Shown: positions 8,870 through 19,593 of the stretch, one piece after another
How the letters are laid out: the number at the start of each line of letters is the position of its first letter
Position numbering within the stretch: the first letter of the stretch is position 1
NCBI GenBank assembly: GCA_036346355.1
Contig: CM070576.1
Coordinates: forward strand, 13,003,558-13,067,557
Length of the DNA stretch: 64,000 nt
DNA from: Rhipidocladum racemiflorum
Taxonomy: Eukaryota > Streptophyta > Magnoliopsida > Poales > Poaceae
Reading direction: 5' to 3'
The notes under the pieces: model-generated
What the model saw: the letters and a program-made list of their open reading frames with translations, nothing else
The model's database searches: none
Told to the model about the DNA's origin: nothing
Program-made: the position numbers and the translations under genes

Positions 8870-11800
8870 CTGAAAAAAGTGAAGAAATGAGTGAAACCCA
8901 ATTTATTATTATTCAATTAGGGGTGTTATATTGATTTTAAACAGTGTGAACAATGATTTCAGTCTTCTGAGATGTACTGTAGTACCCGGTACCAGATGTT
9001 CGAAAGCAGTAGGGGAAGTACTACTATGACTGACGGCCATGCAACTTGACAAGTAACAGCAATGCCGCTAAGTACTGAAATGCACATTGACACGGCAAAA
9101 CCAACGGAGAATACAAGGGAAGTGTCGATGTTCATCTGGTCCGATGATGCCTGAAAAAGACGAGATTAATAATGCTTCCACAAATGATTGTATACATACT
9201 GTGAAGCAAATTAAATCTATGGCTACATAAGACATACCCGGCTAAGGATCCTTCCTGAAGGAGTGGTGTCAAAAAATGACATTGGAGCTCGTAGGATGCT
9301 GTCAAGCATGTTGTTGAAAAAGACCTGGCATGATTTAAGCCCCAAGAATGCCACGGTAAGAGTGGTGATCACTTCAAATACAACCGAAGCAGCAACTATC
9401 GAAACATAAACACCAAGAAACATGGAAGTGTCAAACATGGTGCCTTCTGCTGTTTCATATGATAACCAGTAGTTACTAGCCATACTGGAGCCCTCTGATA
9501 GCAGTGATACAGCTAAAATGATCAGAACTCCCCACCAACTCCAAGCCTCCGCGATGTATTTCTTGTACACATGCCAACTTACTCGACCACTCTCCTTTTC
9601 CTCTTCCTGAATCAGCTTAGAAGAACCCGCTTCTTTGCTTGGTGCAACAGCCGTCGTACCACCGTTTTCGTCACCGGATTTGGAGTGGACAGAGGGGGTC
9701 TTTGTTAATGCAGTGGTGGCCCTGAGGACTCCCGGAGTTCTGAACATGGCAGTCTTGGACCCCTGGCGCCTCCATGGAACTGTGATGAGCAGCAACAAGA
9801 GCTGAAAAATCTGTGCAGGATGCTAGTAAATCGCGATAGTTCCCAGACCGGATGACCATCCCATTTTTCATTACCTGCATTTTTGCACACAAGATAATAT
9901 TGGTTAATTTCTGTTTACTTTCAGTAACATCAACATGGTACCGTTCAAAAAACATCAACATGGTATCTTTGGCAGAATATCATAAATATTGCATATGAAG
10001 TAAAATGAAATAAAAAAGATGAATACACACCAATTCTTTTGGGACCAAAGGTGTTTTCCTTAATTCTAGAACAAAAAGAAACATTTATGCTGTGCAATAT
10101 GATTAGGTTTTTTTTACAGAGAGAGCATTATGATTAAGTTATTCACAATATATTAGTCTACTTTCTCTGAAGGATGAATGTACTAGTACTATATTTCCTC
10201 AAAATGCAATACAAACGGTTAGATCATGAAACTTACTAATACAGTATCCACATTTTGCAAGAAATCTATTTGGTGGGTCACAAGCAGAACGGTCTTATTC
10301 TTAAGTATGCCCTTCAGGCAATCCTGCAGAAAAAGGGTAACTGTTAGAATACTGATTAAGAAATGGGCTATAATACTAGTAATAATTCTGTACATCTCGG
10401 CAATAACTTCTTTTCTGTTAGAGATAGAGTCCTTTTCCTTGTATGTTAGGGATAGAGTCCTATTTCTATTCCTATTCCTTACCCTCTTGTACATGTATAT
10501 ATATAGGCCCTTTGGCCTCATGATGAATATAAGTGCTATTCATAACATGGTATCAGAGCCAATCTAGGGTTCTTCTCTTCCTGGCGTTGCACTTGCGTCA
10601 TCCCTTCCACCGCATCTTTTCTACTCGGGCACAGAGACCCCGACGTCTCTTCTCTTCCGACGTCTCTTCTTCTCTCCACGAGACCTGTTGCTGCTCCTCC
10701 ACGAGATACCGGATATCCCTGCTGTCGCCGCTGCCGACCAGGACGCCGCCTGCTGACGCTGCGCCAGATCGCTGACGCTGCCGCCAGCCGAAGCCTACCG
10801 AGGTCGCTGCCGCCGGTCGCTGACGCCCAAGGCCGCTGCAACCGCTTCCTGCCGCCCGCTGTTGTCGCCGCCGCCGCCGTTGCCGCCGAGGCCGCTATCG
10901 CCCTTTTGGTTCTCCACTGCCGTTGCTGGTTGATCGAGACGCCGGCTGCGCCTGCCGAGCCGTCTCGTCTCTCAACGCCGCCAGGGCAGGGTCGCCCGTC
11001 GGAGCCACCAGTGCGCTGTGCTGCCGCCGGGGCCGGGTTGCGTTGCTCCTGCGACCGGAGCTGGGCTACGCCGAGTTGCTTGATTCCTTCGAGCCGGGGA
11101 TGGCTTGGTGAAGGCGGAGCGCCACCGTGCCTCTTCCCGTTCTGTCGGAGCGCCGCCTTCGCCCGCCCCTTCCCTTCGCTCTCCTTTGGATTGGCTTCAG
11201 GCTGGCTTTGCTCGGTGCGGTTTGAGCTAGGGCTTTGGCCTTGATCTGTTTCGATTGTTTTCGGCTTGAGCTATCTGGTTCGGTCGGTTTGGTTCAAAAA
11301 AAAAAAATGTCATCTTCTGGTTCTTCGGGGACTGTCTCTGTTCCTCGATGCCCGGTTATTTTCGATGGTCTCAATTATCGAGACTGGGTTCTTCACATGC
11401 GCCTTCACATGCGTGGTCAACGTCTGTGGGAGTTTCTTACCGGCGAGCTATCCTGTCCGCCGCGTCCTGCTCCCCCTGCCACGCCTGTTATTCCCAAGGA
11501 GGCCGATGATGCTGCTCGCCAGAAGATCACCGATGACTATACTGATGCTGTGGAGTCCTTTCAGACTCAGTTTGCTGCCCATAAGACATGGATTGATGAA
11601 GATGCTCGTGCCTCTGCTATTCTGGTTGCTAGCATGGAGGTGCATCTTACTGGTGACATTGTTGCCTTGTCTTCGGCACAGTTGATGTGGCGACATCTTC
11701 GCGATCGCTATGAGCCAGCTGGAGACTCTTCAGACCTTCTTTGTCAGCAGCGACAGAGCGCCGCTTCAGCAGGGTGATTCTACTGTGGATGAGTTCTATG

Positions 11801-14800
11801 CACAGTTGTCCTCGGTGTGGCGACAGATTGATTCCTTGGGACCGGAGGTTTGTCGCACCTGCCAGTGTTGCCAGCGTCAGCATTCTCATTTGGAGCTTCG
11901 CCGCATCTACGACTTCCTGACACGTCTTCGGGCTGAGTTCGAGCAGATTCGTGCCCAGTTGCTTGCTCGTCACCCCCGTGTCACTTTGTTGGAGGCCCTT
12001 GCAGCTATTACGTGCAGGAGATTGCTTCGTGGCGCGGGCCTGCTTGTGTCTCCCTCCGTTTTGGCGGCACCGCGCTCTACTCCTCCGACAGTGTCGCCTA
12101 CTTCAGTTCCAGCCACTAAGGGGGGAGGCCTTCACTGCACCTACTGCAATAAGAACGGACATGTGGAGCATGATCCTTCTTCTTTCTGTTGCAGAACTGC
12201 TCCACATGTCCGTTTCTATTGCATGAGGTGCGGTGAAGGCCTCCCTTAGTGGCTGGAATCAAGTAGGCGATCTTGCCGAGGAGTAGAGCGCGTGCCGCCA
12301 AACGGAGGGAGACACAAGCAGCCCGCGCCACTAAGACGAATCTCCTCGTGAGGGAGACACATGGTATCGAGCTCTAGTTTTTTTTTCCTAGTCTCTCCCT
12401 TTCGCTGTTTTAGATCTAATCTGCTGCCCCGGGAGGAGAAGACTCCCGGGGCGGCACCCGCACCAAATCGTCGTCGCCGCACCAAGCCCAGGCCCAACTC
12501 CCAAGGCGGCGGCTCCTCCTCCGCCGTCGGCGGCGGCTGGACGGCTGAGCAGTTTCGGGCGCTGCTGGACAAGGCCTTCCGCATCTACACCCAGCTCTGA
12601 TGCAGCAAAGAAGAAGACGACTTCAAGCCAGCTTCGACGCAGCCTACCGCTCCTCCCTCATATGCTCTGCCACGCCTCGGCGCCGCTTGCCATGGCCAAC
12701 GGCACTCTCCGAAAGACTGCACTGGTGAAGCAGATGTCCGAGGAGCATCCGCCGCTGCCCTGCTTTGGCCTCCACCCATGGTGGGTACCGAGAGGTCGCC
12801 GGATTGGATGGATTCGCTCCGGTGGTTCTTCGCGGAGGCCCCAGGCGGCCGTCGGGAGATTGGTCCGACAAGGGTTCGCATGGAAAAGTATTGCTGCCGC
12901 CGTCCTCGCTACTTCATCGCGCCTCCGCCGCTTCCGGATCCAATCGCTTGCGCAGAGTACCGCCGCTGCGCGGATATCACGGTCGAGGGCCGGACGCGTG
13001 CCTGCCGGTCTGCTACTTTCGTGAAGCCGAGCCCGTGGTCGTCTCGCTCATCCTCTGCACCGTCTTCAAGGACGAAGTGCAACTCCCATGGTGGGGCCTC
13101 CTCTACGCCTACGGCATGACCTTCCTGTTCACGCTGCCGATCAGCATCATCACGGCCACGACCAACCAGACGCCAGGGCTAAACGTCATAACCGAGTACT
13201 TCATCGGCCTCATACTTTCCGGCAAGCCAATCGCTAACGTCTGCTTCAAGGAGTATGGCTACATGAGCATGTCACATGCCTTGTCCTTCCTTTCGGACTT
13301 CAAGCTCGGGCACTACATGAAGATACCTCCAAAGTCTATGTTCCTCGTGCAGTTCGTCGGCACGGTTGTCACCGCTGAGTTTTGATCTAGCTGTTGCTGC
13401 TGCTGGTATCTACTACTAGTATTTTTAGTATTTTCTCTAGTCTTCCGTTGCATCCATCCAAATCTTTAGTATCTTGATTCTGTCGTCGCTCGGCTCTTTT
13501 ATCGGTTTGGCTCTTTTTGTCAACTTTTATTACCTCGGCTCGACTCGTTTCGTCGGCCTCGTCGGTTCTTCTTCGTCGACTCAGCTCTACCGTCGGCTCT
13601 TCTTCGTCGACTCGGCCCTACCTTCGACTTTCGTTTGTCGATTTGGCTTCATCGTCGACTTTTCTTCGTCGACTCGGCCCTACATTCGACTTCCGTTCGT
13701 CGATTTGGCTTCTACGTCGACTTTTCTTCACCGACTCGGTTCTTCGTTGGCTGTTCTTCGTCAGCTCGATGTTTCAAGAGTTACATGCTACGACGGCTTC
13801 TTCAGGATTTTGACTTTGGATTTTTCCTATTTTAGTTCATTCCTTCCAAATGCAATGCTATTGCATACGCCTTGCATTTGTGGGGTGCGCTCAAGGGCAG
13901 CAATCTCCTCTGCCATCGCATGCTGCCATTCCGGATGAATAACAGCATCACGGTAAGAAGTCGGCTCAGCCAGAGCTGCACCAACAAAAGCAAAACGCTC
14001 AGGAGGCCGAATAGACTGTCGATCGCGAAGAGCATAACGAGGAGGAGACACTGAAGAAGATGGCTCATCAGAAGAGTCCTCAGTTGGCGGACGACGAGTG
14101 TAGTGGAGAGGATAGGGAGAAACAACATCGGAAGAGCCCTGTGGAGGAGAGGACGGTGGTGAAGAAACCGGCGCTAAAGGAGACGTCGATCGTGAAGGAA
14201 AAGTGACAACTGGAGTGTCAGGAAAAGTCAGAAAAGACAGTGGCTCAACAAGAGAAGTAGGAGAGGAAGAAGAACGAGGGTAGAAGGGACGAGACTCATC
14301 AAAAGTGACATCTCGTGAGATCCGTATCCGTCGGCCAACAGGATCCCAACAACGATATCCCTTATGCTCAACATCAGATCCCGTAAAAACACACTCAACA
14401 GATCGAGCAATACCTTGGTGCGTTCACGAGGTGCAAGAAGAACATAGCACACACACCCAAAAGACGAAGTCCGTAATAATCAGGAGGCATGCCACAAAGA
14501 CGCTCAATCGAATCCCACCCTTCAGAGCGTAAGAAGGTTGGATATTGGTCAAGTAGGTAGCAGTGGAAACGGCCTCACTGTATGAGGTGGAACAGCGGAA
14601 GCAAGCATAAGAGAGCGAGCTGTCTCAAGAAGATGACGATGCTTGCGCTCAGCCACACCATTCTGAGCATGAGCACCAGGACAAGAAAACTGAGAAAGAG
14701 TGCCCTGTGCGGCAAGAAAAGCTCGAAGAGCTCCGGACAGATACTCCCCTGCCGAGTCAGCACGAAGAACATGAATGGGAGAATCAAACCGAGTGTGAAT

Positions 14801-17800
14801 AATGGTGGCAAAAGTTTTATAGATGGATAAAACCTCACTACGAGAGGACATAAAATATATCCAAGTGTGGCGAGAAAAATCATCTATAAAAAGAATATAA
14901 TACCGATGGCCCCCTTTGGAAACAAAAGGAGCCGGACCCCAAACATCAGAATGAACAAGATCAAAAGGACGCTGTGACATAGACTCACTAGAATGGTAGG
15001 GGAGTTGTAGCTGTTTGCCAAGCTGACAACCCGCATGCTGTAAAGAAGTATCACTGCATTACGAGCCTAAAGACCACGACGAACCAAAGAAGACAGTCGT
15101 GATCCACAAAGATGACCCAAACGGTGATGCCACTGAGCAAACGTCCCAGTAGAAGAAGCAACGGATGCTGAAGCAGTCGTGGAAGCAGAGAGACTGGCAG
15201 AGGCAGCGGAAGGTAGATGGAGCCAGTCGAGCTCCCAAAGACGTTGAGAGTCATGGCGGCGAGGGCCAGTCCCAACTAGAGCCCCCGTGCGACGATCCTG
15301 AACACAACAAGAGTCAGAATCAAGAATGGCGCGACAACCATGATCAGTAAGCTGGCCAGCGGATATGAGCTGCATGGTTAGTTTGGGAACATAAGAAACA
15401 GCAGGAACACGAAAAGAGGATGACAAAAGATGGCCTCGGCCTGCAACAGAGAGAGAAGTACCATCTGCGGTATGCACAGTGGTAGGAACAACAAGAGGAC
15501 TGATGGAATGAAGTCTCGAAGGGTCAGATGTCATATGAAAAGAAGCTCCAGAGTCAAGGATCCATGGTGTGATACCTGATGAGGGTGGGATTCCAGTTGA
15601 GCGTCTTTGTAAAGGCCCGTCTCAATGAGCAGTTTCTCATGTCCGATCTTGGTCCTCTCCGATACTTTCTTGGGATTGAGGTTTCTTCCACCTCTGAGGG
15701 CTTCTTTCTCTCCCAAGAGAGTATATCCAGGATCTCCTTGATCGTGCCTCTCTCACTGATGAGCGCATGTACCGAGACTCCCATGGAGCTCAATGTTCAC
15801 CTTCGACCTACTAATGGTGAACCTCTTGAGGATCCTACTCGTTATCGCCATCTTGTTGGTAGTCTTGTTTATCTTGGTGTCACTCGTCCTGACATTTCTC
15901 ATCCAGTTCATATCCTGAGTCACTGCTTCTGCTCCCACTCAGCTCCACTATAGTCATCTTCTTCGTGTTCTACGATATCTTCGTGGAACCATCACTCGCT
16001 CTTTTCTTTCCGCTCCAGCTCTTCTTACAGCTCCAGGCATACTGATGCTACATGGGCTAGTGATCACTCTGATCGTCGGTCCCTTTCTGCTTACTGTGTT
16101 TTTCTTGGTGGTTCTCTCATTGCTTGGAAGACTAAGAAGCGAGGCAGCTGTTTCGTTAAATCTCGAGGTGAGTTGCGAGCTATGGCTCTTTTGACAGCAG
16201 AAGTTACGTGGCTACGGTGGTTGCTTGAGGATTTTGGTGTTTCTGTTTCTACACCGACTCCTCTTTTATCTGACAGTACAGGGGCTATCAGCATTGCGCG
16301 AGATCCAGTGAAGCATGAACTCACCAAGCATATTGGTGTTGATGCTTCATATATGAGGTCACAGGTACAGGATAAGGTTGTGGCTCTTCAGTATGTGCCT
16401 TCAGAGCTCCAGTTCGCAGATTTCTTCACGAAGACACAAACTAGAGCGTATCATAACTTCTTTCTCTCCAAACTCAGTGTTGTTGATCCACCATGAGTTT
16501 GAGGGGGGGGTGTTAGAGATAGAGTCCTTTTCCTTCTATGTTAGGGATAGAGTCCTATTCCTATTCCTATTCCTTACCCTCTTGTACATGTATATATATA
16601 GGCCCTTTGGCCTCATGATGAATACAAGTGCTATTCATAACATTTTCTACATCTGTAATAAAAAGAAAACTATTAAAAAACAAAGAGCATTGGGAAAATC
16701 AAGTACAGTTTGTTCTAAATGAATTCCATGACTCTGCACAAATTGGACATTCTTCCTGAAATGTACAGTTTGTTACGCAAGGTTCCTTTTAGTTAGCCAA
16801 AATGGTAGAAGAGCCAAGAAAGAAAGGAAAAGACAACATGAAGAAAAATAATTTTTATTAAAATAAAAAATAAGAAAAGAGTAATGGGAGAGAGCAATAT
16901 AACTGTTTCCTGTTGGTTGCTTTTAAGAAGCCAACGTAAGAAGGAATAGAAATAAATATTGGTAAACTTAATAAAATCTAACATATATGACTATGAAACC
17001 ATTTCAATTCTTATATTGTTTAAAATCTTCTATTTTGGTACAAAAAATAGAAAGATGCTAATGTAACCTACAGCAATCATGTCTTTTGTAAATTTGGCCA
17101 AATATTTGTGCCAGATATCCTGTTGTGAAATTTTTGCATTAAAAGCCGCAGGCCCTATTTGTTTGGGCCTTTTCACCGGCTTAAAGGCCAAAAAGCCAAA
17201 GCCTAAACAAATGTGTGACTTTTTATCTTCGCTTTTTCAAAAGTTATAAGTCTCCATATAACTAAAAGCCAGAAGCCATTAGAGAGATAATTTTTTTGGC
17301 TTATTGAGGGTTGGTTTTAGACAAATGCCACTAAAATTAGGGTAAAATTACCCACCTGTACCATGTATGAAAGCCGATTTATTTTAAGTTGATTAAGCCC
17401 AAAAACTGGCTTTAAACTATTTTCAGAAAAAGTCTAAACCTAAACAAACAGGGTTAGAGTGTATGTCACGACAAAGATACAAGTCACTAGGTGAGGGGTA
17501 TCGATCATTGACTCTATATTTTTGCAATTTCATCCCTCAAATGTTTATGTTTAATGTTCATCAATCTTTTGTCAGTTCTCCAAAAATACATCATATACGG
17601 CTTACCAAGCTACATAATTTGCATCCCATGGATTGAAAGGATCTATCCCCTACTCAACAGCCAAATGGAGTAAAAGCATACAAGTCATTATGAACATTTC
17701 CCCATGAGGCAACGGTGCATTTAGATGTATCCAGGAACATTCATAAAGGTGAAATTGGCAATAATGGAGAGTTGAAAAACCAAAATTGACCCACATCAAC

Positions 17801-19557
17801 AAAAATAAGAATTAATGGCCGAATTCAGCATTATGGGAGTTCAAGATGAGTATATATCTGTCCTTTGTGTTGAAACTCTGAATCTTTTACATTGCTACAC
17901 AAAAATTTACCTGAGAAATAAAATGCATATATCAAAATAACCCTGACAGCAACTGATATCAGATAGACTTTTGTCCGTCAGATATATGCAACCCTTGCAA
18001 CAATGTAAAAGATTTTTGTCTGTCAGTGTCAGATATATGCATGCACTCTTTCCATTGGTTTTGTCAGCATTTGAGTCTCCAATTCCCCACATTTGAACTT
18101 TCTCAAGGATTTCTACCTTGCAGCTTGCATCACACTCTTTCACCTTGAAATCCTACTTCCAGGTTTCGTCCATGCAATTCATTTCATTTTGTGTTTATTT
18201 GACATTTGTTCTGAATTTAATCAACTAATTCAAATTGCCAAATACAACATGAAAAGAAAGGAAAGAAGAAGAATTCACCTTGAAGATACTCGAGCCGGTA
18301 TGAGCATCAACGGCACTGAATATATCATCAAGAAGATATATGTCACAGTCTTGGTAAACTGCTCTAGCAAGCTGGATTCGTTGTTTCTGGCCACCACTGA
18401 GATTGATCCCTCGCTCTCCTATTTCAGTCTGGTCACCAAATTCCATCATTTCTAAATCTTTTTCTAAGCAACAAGCATGTATGACTTCCCTGTATCTCTC
18501 TGGATGCATTGGGCATCCAAATAAAATGTTCTCTTGAATGGTCCCATTTTGGATCCAAGCAGTCTGAGTGACACATGCTGTGCTCCCACATATGCTAACC
18601 TATATCAAAGAGAAAATATGGATGAGACAGGCAAATAAAATGATCTGAGAACCATAGTGACGTAATAGGTGTTTATATGTAACTTGCTACAACAGTCATC
18701 ACATGCCTTTGACAAAACAATTGCAAATCTCGGAGATCAAATCCCCTGCCCGAAGTGATACCACGGCTAGGCTCATCAAACTAGGGGACCACAGTGTCCC
18801 TTATGTAACATTACAAAGCCATAGCTAATTATAGATAAACTTCTCATCACTAAACACGTGGAAGCCGTTGCAATAACCGCCCACCGTTAGGTTGCTGCTG
18901 CCTTGACAACATGCAAGGTTGGGCACTTATAGAACCTTGAAAATGTTACCAGAGCACAATCTCAATGTTTGATCCAATGGTAAAACTTTCATAATTTTTT
19001 AGAAATAAGTTAGCTAATACTTAGTGTATTTTATGCTTAGCAATCTAGCAATCTTTTTTTTTCCCCAATGATCGTGAAGTCTTTGCAGTTGCATCTTAGG
19101 CGTGCCTAGAGGTGGGCACTTGGGCCGGGTTTCTTTGGGCCGGCCCGAAGCACAGTGAGCACGGCACGGTCCAAGCCCGGCCCGGCATGTAAGAGGGATG
19201 TGCCGAGCCGCCCGACATCAGAGCTCGGGCCGTCTGCCGGGAACCGGGCACGCGAATGCATGCCGACAACACGTGGCGTCGCCTTTGCTCTTGCTCGCCG
19301 CCATCGCCCTCTTAATTATGCATTCCTTGAAAATTTAAACTTAAAGTTATGTTTTATCGAACCCATAAACTGTATTTTCAAACATTCTGTGTTTACCATG
19401 CTAGTTCCACGATCAGTCTTTAGCACATTGACGAGAGAAGGAGCAACGGGCGAGACAGAAAGAGGGGGAGAGATGGGCGAGAGAGAGGGGGGAGCAACGA
19501 ATGAGAGAGATGGGAGAGAGAGAGAGAGAGAGAGAGGGAGGGAGGGGAGGCAACGAG

Positions 19558-19593
<36 letters not shown>

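Larger units (their letters stand above)
10416..16642 (+). mobile_element. Copia-3: rearranged composite Copia element in ABCC intron 2, with captured gene fragment
   Basis: Two LTRs of exactly 132 bp (10416-10547 and 16511-16642) differ at three positions and are flanked by the target duplication TTTTC (10411-10415 and 16643-16647). A primer site follows the left LTR and a polypurine tract (gagtttgagggggggg) precedes the right one, so this is a bona fide insertion. In between, from left to right: GC-rich leader; gag (plus); an inverted duplication (about 12017-12345); the interior of an S-type element with a captured oligopeptide transporter piece (about 12358-13884); protease, integrase and RT start in reverse orientation (about 13885-15594); then RT end and RNase H in forward orientation (15595-16496). 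The catalytic YVDD part of RT is missing. The closeness of the LTRs and the matching duplication suggest that at least part of the rearrangement was already present when it inserted. Confidence 0.88.
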
